NCBI GenBank assembly: GCA_036365455.1
Contig: JAWQUS010000002.1
Location: 5,704,001 to 5,768,000, forward strand
Source of the DNA: Macrosoma leucophasiata
Lineage: Eukaryota; Arthropoda; Insecta; Lepidoptera; Hedylidae
Length of the DNA stretch: 64,000 bases
Direction: 5' to 3'
In this document: positions 52,276-62,815 of the stretch, in pieces
Layout of the letters: every line of letters starts with the position of its first letter
How positions within the stretch are numbered: position 1 is the stretch's first letter
Made by a program: the position numbers and the translations under genes
The notes under the pieces: generated by a model
The model's database searches: none
The model's input: only the letters and a program-made list of their open reading frames with translations
What the model was told of the DNA's origin: nothing

Positions 52276-53358
52276 ACACCTCAAGGAACCCTAATATTGA
52301 ACGGAACCTCACTGTAGAATACCATTCCTTTGCCAAAAGAGGAGGGAGGTTGGGTGAAGCGGGGAAATCGGGCGGGATGCCGAAGTGTCCATTCTATTTG
52401 TAATATTATTACATATTCTCTGGCTCTACTACCACTTTCACTTAGCGGCAGGTAAATTATATAATATGGAGGTGCTGATCGAGCTCGAGAGTGATCTTGA
52501 GCTCGTTTAGTAAGCTACACCACAAATTTCCTATTTTTTTAATTTTCTATTTTCGGCTAAATAAAAATTTGAATGTTGATACACGTCACTCACGTAAAAA
52601 AAACTGTATTTACGGATTTATATCGCGTATATTAAACTAAAATTATTTTTCGAACCAGTAGTTCCTGGGAATAGCCCCTACCTTTACCTTATCTTTCTCT
52701 TTATATTATCAAAACTATGTTAAATTAAAAGTTATTAAATGAATTGTTGAAAACGAAAATGTGATTTTATTTAATTTTATAACTCTTTCCTTACATTATT
52801 AGTGGGTTTTATCAAATGCCCGACACCCGGGAGTTCCCGGGAAATGGGGCTCGAGAAGTATCCGGGAACAGAATATAGTCGGGAAATGAGCAATCCTAAA
52901 CCAGCTAACGTTAAGGGCGTCCTAATAAACCTCTTACTACATACATAATTCTCATTAATTATGCATTTTATTTTACTGAAAACATATATGTACAACATAT
53001 ATGTAAGTACTATTTCCAATTCCTGGCTCTAAAATGCCCATGTTGGCAAATAAACTTTCACTCCGTAGGTATTTTACTTTTCAATATAAATATGTTAAAA
53101 ATTATACAAATTCTATATGACGTACTTAAAACTGAAATATAATAACAAGTCGAATAATATTAAAATAAAATATTGATGTAAAAACCAATAACGTATGGAA
53201 AAAATATCAATCAGAAATATCGACAACTTCCCAGCTCTAAAAGCGGGCGTATCCAAGTCTCCAATTCAAACAGCCAATCACATCGCTTTAGTTACGTCTT
53301 CCCGCTACACCCGCGTACCTCAAAAATGGTGAACACGGCTCCGAACAAATATTCACTA
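52276..53358. other. Mostly unassigned, with short repeat pieces
   Basis: 52310-52440 (GGAGGGAGGTTGGGTGAAGC, then GAAGTGTCCATTC) recurs at 63655-63740. 52605-52655 matches part of the Penelope-like terminal repeat (TATCGCGTATATTAAAC). No gene seen. Confidence 0.45.
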
Positions 53359-53404
53359 ATGCGGTATCTATTGGGGGTGATCTGTGGTAGCAGCTTTTCA
53401 TAGA

Positions 53405-53856
53405 CTTCGTAGTAGGGATGGCGATTCTTTCTGAAATAAATCAATGTTCGAATCGAAGTGTCCAAAACCCATCCACGATTAAATCGACATTGAAAAAAAT
53501 CGATCTTCGATTATCGATCTATTTTTGATTTGGGCTATGTAATACTAAATTTCAAGGAAAACAGATGACCAAAAAAAAAGCAACTCAACAGTGTTCAATG
53601 CTGGTATAATACTTCCTATACTCACGATAAACGTTAAATCTTATAATATGTATGTTTCCTATGTCCATATGTGAATTAACCAAAAAGATCGATCTTCGAA
53701 TTTCCAGGATATGGCATCGATTCACTAGATCAATCCAGTACTGTGGATCGATTTAAATAAATTATTATAATTATATAGATGAGAATCGATTTTTTGGGTC
53801 TTAAAGATCGCTTTTCCGCTTAATTGATTTCAGGTCTCACCATCCCTACTTCCTAG
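53405..53856. mobile_element. hAT-like MITE, 436 bp
   Basis: TAGGGATGGCGA (53413-53424) and its inverse TCACCATCCCTA (end 53848) are flanked by CTTCGTAG and CTTCCTAG, an 8-bp duplication with one mismatch. The interior has several ATCGAT-containing motifs but no ORF. Confidence 0.6.
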
Positions 53857-54559
53857 TTTTATACTTTGACATTGACGTATCCGTAGTTTGACACATCTTG
53901 TCACAGAGTATGTAACAATAATGTTTTCATCTAAAGATAGGCAATGGTAACTACTTCATTCCACCATATAAGTGACGTCATCACATGTTTTTCCGTTTTA
54001 TTTTTTTTTCACAGCAATTAAGTAATAAAAAAAATACAAAAAATATATATTTGAACTCAGAAAAGAAAAATAAAGAAACAGTATTTTTCTTTTAGGGTCG
54101 TGTCAATTATGAAATGTTGTCAATTGTTGCGCCTTATTCATATTTGTAGTGGTGTTTCCATGACAACGGAAGTGTGTTTCCATGACTATGAAGTTGTAAG
54201 GACGAAACCAATAAATTATGTATCGAGCGTAGGTATCATGCAATGTAAATTGTACATCAATTATCCTGCTATTGATGTCACGTTTAACTACAACCATGCG
54301 CCAACCACGCACGTGAGTTGCAAGAGCTACAACTGAAATATTAGTTCATTCGTTTTAACAATGATTAATTATGGTTGAGAAATAAAGTTCGTTAGGTGTA
54401 ATTTTTCAAATTATAAAGAAATTTGGACAGTAAGTCTTCTTTACAGCATCAACTCAGAAAATACTTTTACAATTTCTAACTAAAATAAAGGGTAACTTTT
54501 GTACTTAAATCCTTATTCACCAAAGTTTTAAGACTGTAGATTTCTACTCCTTAATTATA
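53857..54559. other. No feature recognised
   Basis: Open frames on both strands at 54100-54336 mirror each other and show no motif. Confidence 0.4.
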
Positions 54560-54640
54560 TTGAGCAAGGAAAGGGACGTGTCGACTCCACCGCTCACTAG
54601 TGGAGGCGAATACTTCCACAAGAAATTAAGATTATCATTA
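54560..54640. repeat. Dispersed CCACTAG-type repeat, copy 4
   Basis: AAAGGGACGTGTCGACTCCA followed by CGCTCACTAGTGGAGGCGAA and a CTTCCAC end. Confidence 0.4.
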
Positions 54641-54697
54641 TTATATTTGACACAGCCTATTAATTAGGTACACAAAACGTAGTGTAAATACATAGCT

Positions 54698-55046
54698 GCG
54701 AAGCGCGCATGGCCTCGCGGCTGGTATAGATCGTAGGCGATCTACTCGGTTAAGCGATTCGGGCGCGGTCGGGTTTGTGATGGGTGATTAAAATGCGCGT
54801 TTCCGTGCTTCGGAGGGCACGTTAAGCCGTCGGTCCCGGTTGTTATCGATAGATAGCAGTCGTTAAACCTTGTCAGAGGTCTTATGGGTGGTTTGAAAAC
54901 ATTCGACAGCAGGTTGGCCACTAACCCGTATCTCCACCAACCCGCATTGGAGCAGCGTGGTGGAGTAAGCTCCAGGTCTCCCCCCAAAAAGGGGAGAGAC
55001 TCGTGCCCAGCAGTAGGACTTATAATGGATTGCCATTATTATATTA
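54698..55046 (+). mobile_element. 5S-like SINE, full length
   Basis: Starts CGAAGCGCGCATGGCC, carries TTCGGGCGCGGTCGGG and GTGATGGGTGA, and ends CCCAGCAGTAGGACTTATAA then an ATT tail. Collinear with 1792-2150; it has lost part of the GGTGACCGC block. Confidence 0.8.
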
Positions 55047-55365
55047 AAAAAACGTAACTTCACGCCTGTAATCCCCGAAGGGGTAGGCAGAGGTAAATGC
55101 ATGCATTCAATCATACATGCAAACACCCACGACTCGCCGGTTACGTTTTGGCCCATGTAACAGGTGGCGAACCTGTTGCCATCTCCGGGCACATTACCAA
55201 ACTCCGGGGTACTGGGAAACTTCCAGAAAATGGAAAAATCCAAATAGAAGCAGAGATAAAGGATTTTAAACCGTTATCTCTGATAGTCCCCGACCCGGGA
55301 ATCGAACCCAGGACCTCCAGCGTAATAGTAGTGGCCTGCTACCACTACGCTACTGAGGCAGTTAT
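55047..55365 (-). mobile_element. tRNA-derived SINE inserted in the tail of the 5S-like SINE
   Basis: Inverted copy of the 19179-19483 SINE: AACTTCACGCCTGTAATCCC at the left, GGGAATCGAACCCAGG (box B inverted), then CTACCACTACGCTA (box A region inverted) at the right. The ATT-rich tail of the 54698 SINE flanks it on both sides (TTATTATATT repeated), so it inserted into that tail. Confidence 0.85.
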
Positions 55366-55739
55366 TATATTATTATATTATTCACTCATTTATTCTTGTT
55401 CTTATTTAGTACTAGCAGCTGCCCGCAACGTCGTCTGCGTGAAGGCTCTACAGCACCAAACATACGAGTACCTAAGATGCCAGTGTCGCTTTAGCATTAT
55501 AAGCAAACAACTTTTAAAATAGTATTAAATTAAAAGTATAAGTTTTTTTGCAAGCGATGCAAGTGAAGGGAGTCATGGGAATCCTGCTGAATTCAGTAGT
55601 ACATATTCTCTGGTTCAGTCATAAGATGTGACTGAAGGAAATAGACAAAATAATGCAGGAATGTATTCCCGGACACAAAAGAGTAAAATTACGTACAAAG
55701 GTATCAAACCTTACAACATTTTCCTATAAACTACGTTGG

Positions 55740-57290
55740 TAGTTATTCTGCCAGGAGCCTAAATGTAAAAAGAGACAGGACTGGTAACGCGGTAGCAAGC
55801 GACGTACAGTTGCCCGTGTGAGAAGCAACTTGTCCTGAGGTTAACACCCGCTGACCTCAGTGTGTGCCCCTGCGACTTATTGATGGTCATCGCGAAGCAA
55901 ACATTCAACTGTACGCGCTTGAACTGGAATGTGTCGTTATGCGGTATGAGGGGAATGCGTGGTATAAATACTGCCTCGCCAATGCCGGGTCCCGTTATAC
56001 AACTTCGGAGGAGATAAGTTCCGAAGAAGCATAATCGGGACACCTACCGTCAGCTTGATGGTATGCGATGGAAGTCCGCTTGCTGACAGGAAGTTCAGAA
56101 ATGCCATGGGATAATGTGTGGCGTCATCTTGCTCGACGACAGTATTTATGGAGGTATAGACCACTTCATTGCCTATTAATTGCTGCAGCCTGATCATTTT
56201 TGGGCGTCAAAATGGCCCGCTTACACACCCAAAACGTCGTTTTCTGCTGCTCGGCATTAGTCGTATACCGCACGTATACGACTAATGTACCCGTAGACAC
56301 CGAGAATGAGTTCTTCTCTCCTGAATACATCTCTGTCGAGGGTTCTGGAAACACCACCTATCCACCTCTCTCTTCTGGTAGAGTGCTTCCGCGAAGACTT
56401 AGAAGGACATCGGAAAATTCTTGAGCACGTGCATTGTCGTCGAGCCGAGCTCTCATATTAATGGTCAAGCGCAGCGTAAGTACGAACTCGTAAAGATCGT
56501 TTCAAAAAAGAATTCATCTCGTCCCTTATCACTGTTACATGACACACCAAAAACGTCATTTCGGCGCTCTCTAAATATAAGGGAATTTTAAACATGACAT
56601 GTACTGTTTTGCTATCCAGAAGCAGTGTGGCAGCAATTCCCCTCGACGCTACAGCAATAGCAATTTTGCCTTGCCTCCTGACCTCTGCAAGTATGCCAGT
56701 GATAACAAATGTTTTTCCTGTTCCACCAGGAGCATCCAAAATCCAGGAGAAAAACATTTTACCCTGGTTTTGCCTAACGCTTTCGAGGACGGTATCATAC
56801 ATATGTTTTTGCTCTGAAGAGAACAAAGCGACATGGTCATTTCGCCCGGATCGTAATTTGTCTCAGCGATATACTCCCAATTTCTACGGTCTTGATGCGG
56901 TGATGATTTGGGGAGCTGGTAACCCATATTTGATAGTTCAATCGGTGGTGGAAATAACCACATCTTGAAATGAACTAATACAGGTGTTCAGCATGCGTTC
57001 ATTAGTTACATCGACTTCGTCTCCAGTAGCACGTGTCTTAAAGCTCGTAGAAAATCTTCAGACAGATGATTACCGTTACCGATTTTGGTAACCGTCGAGA
57101 AGGTGACGTGCTACGCAGGCTGCGCGGTACGTGGGATACTACACGCCATCAAATATCCTCAGAAAAGTGAAATACGTTGGGCCTCGGACCGTGTGAAGTA
57201 ACAACCGCAGGAAATAGCTTTCGCCATTATTTGGATGCACGGTACCTATAAACCTTACCCAATGAGGTGTCCTTGAAAATTGTCGGATAT
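55740..57290 (-). pseudogene. Helitron PIF1-like helicase, broken
   Basis: In minus-strand order: PNNGESYFLRLLLH and RGPT (about 57240-57170), the Walker A motif LDAPGGTGKTF with SSEQKHMYD upstream (56826-56458), a segment with LTPKND (56357-56166), LPSHTIKLTVGVPIMLLRNL (56197-55937) and finally NVCFAMTINKSQGHTL (55920-55850). These are characteristic, correctly ordered motifs of the helicase domain of Helitron replicases. The pieces lie in different frames with several stops, so no functional product is possible. The N-terminal HUH nuclease was not seen. Confidence 0.88.
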
Positions 57291-57299
57291 TCATGCAAA

Positions 57300-57770
57300 A
57301 TTAGAAGTAAATCCATTAAGATCCATTACTTTTTGAGTTTAGCTCGCACATACATACAGACAAACAACAACAGACAAAACAAACACTATATTTGGCTTCG
57401 ATATCGATGGTAAATCACACCCCAAATATTCTTTAAAACAAAAAAATCAATGTACAGTTTTGACTTTCCTACGATTTTAAAGATTTACAGCTCTTCCCCC
57501 GTAGGAGATAGCGTGACAATATGTAGCCTATATGTTGACCGGACCTGTTAGTATGAATTAGCAAAATTTTTCTTCAAATTTTGCATGAATATTACTAACA
57601 GGCGCCATTTAGTAGGTACTTTTTTAGTTTAGCCCTGACATACATAGAGACAAACAGACAAAAAATCTGAAAACTATATTTTTGGCTTCGATTTCTATTG
57701 TAGATCACGTCCCAAGTATTCTTTTAAAAATATTCAATGTACAGTCTTGACTTTCCTACAATTTTATTAA
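57300..57770. repeat. Tandem duplication within the Helitron, ~285-bp period
   Basis: The stretch from ACTTTTTGAGTTTAGC to TTGACTTTCCTACGATTTTA recurs about 285 bp later with changes (ACTTTTTTAGTTTAGCCCTG ... TTGACTTTCCTACAATTTTA). Confidence 0.75.
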
Positions 57771-58089
57771 ATGTAGAGATTCCCGTGGGAATGAGAGATT
57801 TTCCCGCAGTAAAAAGTTGTATAAATGTTGGCCAGGCTTAGTCTTTATACACCACAAAAAAATTCATTCGAATCCGTCCAGTATCTTCGGAGATTAGCCT
57901 GGACAAAGGGACAAACAGACAAACAGACAGACAATAAAATTAAAAATCATTGAAAGGTGTTCTAATACTATTTTAACATTGCCCCAATTAGTTTTTCGTA
58001 AATATATACAATGTGCAGACACGCGGGTTTTACTGTTTTATTATATGTATAGATTTTTTTACGTCCATAAGTAGTTATAAAAAAACAAA

Positions 58090-58440
58090 TATATATAAAT
58101 AAATAAAAAAAAGTGCGTCGCCGGCAGCGGGAACAGGGGCCAAGCTGTCGGTGGTTAGGGTCACAGAGACAGAAACCTCCTCACTATACGTGCCGTGCCG
58201 AAAATTACCGCCTTCTGTATCAGACCCTTGATCCAACTTCCTAACTTGAGCCTCTTGAGATGTTGGTCGAGGCTCTTTACTATCAATCCGTTGACTGTGA
58301 CGACTATCGGCACAATGATGGCCGAATCCACATCCCATATGGCGACAATCCCATGAGCCAGATTAAGATATTTGATTTCATTGTCTTTTTCGGCCTTCAC
58401 GAGATTCTCATCATGATGGGACGGTGAACACAAAAATCAT
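58090..58440 (-). pseudogene. LINE ORF C-terminal fragment (clade uncertain)
   Basis: The minus-strand frame 58433-58161 contains KYLNLAHGIVAIWDVDSAII, VPIVVTVNGLIVKSL and QKAVIFGTARIVRRFL. The pattern (KYLDLA..., PIVI...G.V.KSL, LQKAALLGTARILRKVL) is familiar as the C-terminal end of some LINE proteins, possibly R4/Dong-like; I am not sure of the clade. No RT motif is present. Confidence 0.6.
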
Positions 58441-58845
58441 AAAAAAAATATATTAAAACATTCATCGAAAACGTGTTGAATATAGAACAACACTTTTTGA
58501 AGTTTGCCAATAACACAGAAAACATCTAGAAAATACGATATCGCGATGTATTGCAGGATGCAGTACCAACTGTCGATAGAACTAAGTTTAATTAAATGTT
58601 GCCGAAAGGTATTTCATTAGTTTCTCAAATTACTACACATTCGTTAAGTACTGTATGTGATTGCAACTCGTATTGAAGCCTGTTAAGTTTGAACTTAATT
58701 GCACGACGAACATTTTTGTGGATTTCTCTTTTTTTTTCTATTGAAATATAATGTATCGTGATTAATTATTTTATTAACCCTTTACAAAGCAAAAAGTTAG
58801 AGCATAGGAACCAATTAAAAGACAATAAAAACTTTTATCAATAAA
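58441..58845. other. No feature recognised
   Basis: Unassigned AT-rich sequence. Confidence 0.4.
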
Positions 58846-59037
58846 CTAGCGGCTCACCCTGTATTCGCACGGGAACAATGAATGTAATATAGTCCATATC
58901 ACTCAGTGAAGATGTATCTTTCTAATAGTGAAAGATTTTTTTTTAATTGGTCAGTTAGTTTTTGTGTGAAAACATTACAAACATACAAACCTACATATAA
59001 ATACATAAATTTTACCTCTTTATAATATTAGTATAGA
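58846..59037 (-). mobile_element. Non-autonomous Helitron-like element, 192 bp
   Basis: The minus strand starts TCTATACTAATATTATAAAG and ends CCGCTAG followed by T. Short, no coding capacity. Confidence 0.7.
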
Positions 59038-59055
59038 TTATGTAATACATAGTAC

Positions 59056-59301
59056 AGAATTATAGATGTATGTACGTATGTATCTTCGCGCCAAGTCCCT
59101 TACGGGGTAGGCAGAGAGTGTGGAGCACCAGATATCCCGGTCCTGAAACACCTCCTGTGCTTCTTCTACATTCATCATTCTCTTCATACATGCACCCCGA
59201 TTCATAAGACTTGACCCACCCTCAGACAGTACTCGACCCATTTTGCCATGGTAGGTCAGTGTTGGACTTCCTGGGCCTCTGCAACCAGAATTATAGATGT
59301 A
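59056..59301 (-). mobile_element. LINE 3' end insertion, 15-bp TSD
   Basis: AGAATTATAGATGTA at 59056-59070 recurs at 59287-59301. The body (59071-59286) is the inverted 3' end of the LINE at 61433-62154: GCGCCAAGTCCCTTACGGGG, CCTCTGCAACC at the far end, and a TACG/TATG tail. Heavily 5'-truncated. Confidence 0.9.
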
Positions 59302-60055
59302 GATAGATTTTATGAAGTTATTAGTATCTTACGTAATTATAAATGTAAAACCCTAATTAATTCTTCATGCAATTGAGAATCACTTCATAATCACGTTTCT
59401 GCAATAAAATGAAAACAGCTTTATTTTCGCGCGATTCCCATCAGCAAACAGAATTATAGATGTAAATAGATTTTATGTAGTTATTAGTATATACGTAATT
59501 ATAAATGTAAAACCCTAATTAATTCTTCATGCAATTGAGAATCACTTTGTAATATCAAATACAGTGATTTTCAATTGCTTAATTCTTCAAGGATCGTGCG
59601 GCCACCGGCGGCGAGACACCATTGAATTTCAATTGTCATATTTTTCTCGTGTCTGGAAAGATTAAGACACTATTCAGTTCACGGAATAGCCGGAATTTGT
59701 CACTCAAGCATTCATTATGACGCGCAATGATTAAAAACGTTCCAATCAAAAGTTCGCCGCAATTGAAAAGATGCTCCCTTACTGTTAACTTAAAAGGTTT
59801 CGACTCGTTTATTCAACGTTAACTGGATTATAATCAACCGTGTTACAAACGTTTTAGTTTCAAAATAAATAGGTTTTTGCAATAAAATGAAAACAGCTTT
59901 ATTTTCGCGCGCCATGATTAAAACCATTCCCATCAAAAAGTTCGCCGCAATTGAAAGCTGCTCCATAACTGTTAACTCAAAATGTTACGAATTGATTATT
60001 TAACGTTAACTGGGGTATTCTGAGGCCTTAATTACTACGCTTTTGTACAGGAAAT
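59302..60055. repeat. Local repeat cluster, units near 59.4-60.0 kb
   Basis: AAAACAGCTTTATTTTCGCG occurs at about 59412 and 59890; AAAAGTTCGCCGCAATTGAA at about 59748 and 59937; ACGTAATTATAAATGTAAAA at about 59332 and 59491. The same blocks recur near 60760 and 62712. See also 62166-63250. Confidence 0.75.
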
Positions 60056-60059
60056 AACG

Positions 60060-60280
60060 GAGCCATACATTATCAGCTCACTTTAACATGATAGCGCTGT
60101 GTAATACTTAAATACTTGCCATTTAGTGGCAATTATAATTTTATTTAAGTATAGTGGAAAACAAGCGTGCACTTCATATTGATGGTAAGTAGAGAAAGTA
60201 ATGTATACATCTACAAAAAAACCAAAGTTCTATATTAATTGCAACTCCTAAGGCCTAAGTTGTTGTGCTTCTATGAAACG
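60060..60280 (-). mobile_element. SINE-like ~290 bp repeat, scrambled
   Basis: Blocks ACTTGCCATTTAGTGGCA, GCAACTCCTAAGGCCTAAGT and CAAGCGTGCACTTCATATTG are present but out of order. Confidence 0.45.
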
Positions 60281-60289
60281 TGATAACGG

Positions 60290-60421
60290 CAGCCTGCAGC
60301 TTCGCCCGCGTGGATGTCATTTTGTAAATAAGTAAGTAGCCTATGTTCTTTCTCAAAGTCAGCTCTATCTCTGTATCAAATTTCATTAAAATCGATTGTG
60401 TCGATTCGACGTGAAAAGGTA

Positions 60422-60452
<31 letters not shown>

Positions 60453-60736
60453 TTAATTATAAAATAATTATAAAATTATAAATTGTAAATTAATATAAAT
60501 TATAAAGTATAAATTATAAATTGTAAATTATAAATTATAAATTATAATACTAGCTGTTGCCCGCGGCTTCGCCCGCTTGGATGTCGATTTATAAATAACT
60601 AAGTAGCCTATGTTCTTTCTCAAAGTCAGCTCTATCTCTGTACCAAATTTCATTAAAATCGGTTCAGTCGTTTGGACGTGAAAAGGTAACAGACAGACAG
60701 ACATAGTTACTTTCTCATTTATAATATTAGTAGGGA
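60290..60736 (-). mobile_element. Two related Helitron-like pieces with microsatellites
   Basis: TAGCCTATGTTCTTTCTCAA and AGTCAGCTCTATCTCTGTA occur in both 60290-60450 and 60550-60736. The second has the inverted 3' end CTAGCTGTTGCCCGCGGCTT and an imperfect 5' end. An ACAG run (60422-60450) and AT-rich TATAAATTATAAAT sequence lie between. Confidence 0.65.
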
Positions 60737-61113
60737 TTTGATGCGTCATGATTAAAACATTCCCATTAAAAAAGTTCGCCGCAATTGAAAAGCTGTTAAC
60801 TTATAATGTTACGTCTCGTTTATTCAACGTAAACTGGGGTATAATTTACTGGGTTACAAACAATTGTTCGAGGTACTCTAGTTTTCAAATAAATAGGTTT
60901 TTGCAATTAAATGAAAACAGTTTACTGAATAAACGGTTATAAATTTGAAGAATGACGTTCAAAGTGAATGTATTTTAACTAATACTGTTTTATTAGATGC
61001 ACTATCCAATTAATGAGGAAATTGTCATATACATAATTTGCATTTGGAATGAATTTGCAGTCGGAATCACAAGATTTATTTTTAAGGTTCCGTATATTAA
61101 TATTAAGGTCCCG
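60737..61113. repeat. Local repeat cluster, unit near 60.8 kb
   Basis: AAAAAAGTTCGCCGCAATTG, GTCTCGTTTATTCAACGT and TAGTTTTCAAATAAATAGGT correspond to units at 59.7 and 62.7 kb. No gene seen. Confidence 0.6.
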
Positions 61114-61400
61114 GTTTTTTTATGTTATGGAAGTGGCAAACAAGCATGCAGCTCACATTGATGTTAAGTGATGACTGCAGCCTATAGACACCCACACAAA
61201 GACCAAGGTCAAAATGCAGATGCGTTTCCACTCCTGAGGCCTAAGGTGTTATGCCTCTGTGCCGGAAATTACAGGGCCGTACATTACCACCTGACCGGAA
61301 CACGATAGTGCTGAACACTACCATTTAGGGGCAAGTACATTAGGTAATGCGGTGGTGCCTACGCCCGCGAGCTCCGTCACTGGAGCTCTAATACCAGTGA
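61114..61400 (-). mobile_element. SINE-like ~290 bp repeat
   Basis: Near-consensus: TTTTTTTATGTTATGGAAGT, all blocks in inverted order, GAGCTCCGTCACTGGAGCTC at the right. Confidence 0.82.
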
Positions 61401-61421
61401 TAAAACACTATATATTGAGAG

Positions 61422-62165
61422 AAGAAGCACAAGAGAGAGAAGAGATGAACAGAGAACAAATGCAAGGGTAGTAGTAGATGATGCAGTGTTAGAACAGGTT
61501 GATGAAATTGTATATCTTGGATGTGCTTTTAGCAAGGATGGTAGGTACACCACTGACATAGAAAGAAGAGTGCTTGCTGGGAATTGCGTGAATGGAGCGT
61601 TGGGTAAGCTGCTAGAATCTAAACATCTCAGCCAGCGGGCTCGACTAGCCGTACATAATGCTGTACTTACTCCAACGCTTTTATATGGAAGCGAGAGCTG
61701 GGTATGCAGGAAAGAGCATGAAAGTAAGTTGAACGCGGTCGAGATGAGATCTTTGCGCAAGATCTGCGGTGTATCACTCACCGATCGCGTTCGTAATGAA
61801 GATGTAAGAAAGAGACTTTGTGTGAATGATAGTATCGGTGTAAAAATGAAAAAAGGCATGCTCCGATGGTTCGGGCATATAGAAAGAATGTCGAATGAGC
61901 GAATGACTAAACAGATATACAATGCGAATGTGGATGGTTGCAGAGGCCCAGGAAGACCAAGGCTGACCTACCATGACCAAATAGGTCGATTTCTGTCTGA
62001 TGGTGGGGTCAAAAGTCTTAGGAATCGGCGTGCATGTATGAAGAGAATGATGAAGGTAGACGAGGCACGAGAGGTTTGTCAGAACCGGGATGTCAGGCGC
62101 TCTACACTCTCTGCCTACCCCGTTAGGGACCTGGCGTGAAGATACATACATAATAAGAAGCACAA
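61422..62165 (+). mobile_element. 5'-truncated LINE, 11-bp TSD
   Basis: AAGAAGCACAA at 61422-61432 is repeated at 62155-62165. The 3' end reads CTGCCTACCCCGTTAGGGAC, CTGGCGTGAAG and ATACATACATA. The paralogous sequence at about 62970-62990 (ATTGAGAGATGAAGCATAAA) has no insertion and represents the empty site. The 3' end resembles that of the tRNA SINE. Confidence 0.92.
61486..62139 (+). CDS. LINE ORF2 C-terminal part (truncated)
   Basis: 217 residues without a stop: IVYLGCAFSKDGRYTTDI at the start (the end of the RT/thumb region), then LTPTLLYGSESWVCRKE, RKICGVSLTDRVRNEDV, MLRWFGHIERM and GPGRPRLTYHDQI. This is the usual C-terminal extension of a non-LTR reverse transcriptase, but the catalytic RT motifs are cut off by the 5' truncation at 61433, so no activity is expected. 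The Met is internal; the frame is also open upstream of it. The clade was not determined. A second, inverted tail of the same family lies at 59071-59286. Confidence 0.8.
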   Translation: MLEQVDEIVYLGCAFSKDGRYTTDIERRVLAGNCVNGALGKLLESKHLSQRARLAVHNAVLTPTLLYGSESWVCRKEHESKLNAVEMRSLRKICGVSLTDRVRNEDVRKRLCVNDSIGVKMKKGMLRWFGHIERMSNERMTKQIYNANVDGCRGPGRPRLTYHDQIGRFLSDGGVKSLRNRRACMKRMMKVDEAREVCQNRDVRRSTLSAYPVRDLA

Positions 62166-62450
62166 AATACTATATAATTTTTAGCTATTCAAATCGTTTA
62201 ATAGACCTTCAATTAATTGTCGTAAGTATATTTCAAAAACAAGAATGTCATAGTAGCAATATTGTGGCATACAAAAATTACATAAAATAAATATTTCCGA
62301 AAAAAAAAACACGATTCATATAATTTTTTGAGTATTTTACCATGATTTTACGCATTTTTCTAAATTTTTTTAAAGTGTAAAAGATGCGGACCCAACATGC
62401 AACTTGTCTTTTGGTATATATTAGGTATGTGAACGTATAATATGGAATAC
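62166..62450. repeat. Segmental duplicate, copy A
   Basis: AGCTATTCAAATCGTTTAAT, CTTCAATTAATTGTCGTAAG, ACAAGAATGTCATAGTAGC and TTTTTTGAGTATTTTACCAT recur in order at 62990-63245. Confidence 0.85.
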
Positions 62451-62815
62451 ATGAAAACATATTTTATTTCTCCTTTGGAAAAATACTTGTTCGAAAAATT
62501 AATTGTTTGTTAAAAGCAAAGTAAATACTACAGTCAAAGATCTAACTGAAAATCACTGTAATTGATATTAAAAAGTGATTTTCCTTTGCATTTAGCGCCC
62601 CCCCCCTCTCAGGATCACGGAATACCCGGCAATTGTTCACTCAGACGAAGTCAATAGTGTATGAAGTCAAGCATTCATTTTGACGCGAAATGATTAAAAA
62701 CGTTCACATCAAAAGTTCGCCGCAATTGAAAAGATGCTACCTAACTGTTAACTTTGTTACGTCTCGTTTATTCAACGTTAACTGGGTTCCCAACATTTAT
62801 TTTACAACAACAAAC
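62451..62815. repeat. Local repeat cluster, unit near 62.7 kb
   Basis: CAAGCATTCATTTTGACGCG, TCAAAAGTTCGCCGCAATTG and ACGTCTCGTTTATTCAACGT match the unit near 59.7 kb almost word for word. Confidence 0.75.

Larger units (their letters stand above)
49807..53394. mobile_element. Non-autonomous hAT-like DNA transposon, 3.57 kb
   Basis: GTAGCAGC at 49807-49814 is repeated exactly at 53387-53394 (8-bp TSD). Directly inside are perfect 28-bp terminal inverted repeats: 49815-49842 starts CACAGATCACCCCC and 53359-53386 ends GGGGGTGATCTGTG. An 8-bp TSD with short TIRs fits hAT (P elements are the alternative). No transposase ORF is visible, so it would depend on an enzyme encoded elsewhere. The interior is AT-rich and includes a foldback unit (51600-52275) and SINE-like debris (50340-50580). 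Confidence 0.85.
55412..58053 (-). mobile_element. Decayed Helitron with helicase remnants
   Basis: The right end read on the minus strand begins TCTATACATATAATAAAACA and matches the 5' end of the short Helitron at 19810-20188 over ~270 bp. The left end is the inverted 3' terminus CTAGCAGCTGCCCGC with T outside. Between them lie PIF1-type helicase remnants on the same strand (55740-57290). The Rep/HUH part expected upstream of the helicase is absent; that space holds a tandem duplication (57300-57770). Boundaries are inferred from the termini. Confidence 0.65.

Noticed and set aside
54100..54336. Overlapping ORFs on both strands
   Set aside because: Mirror-image frames of similar length with no motif; a chance open stretch.
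56200..56968. Plus-strand ORFs over the helicase region
   Set aside because: Shadows of the minus-strand Helitron helicase remnant, which has the recognisable Walker A motif.
61377..61922. 181-residue minus-strand ORF (Ser/Leu-rich)
   Set aside because: Shadow of the LINE ORF on the plus strand; no domain.
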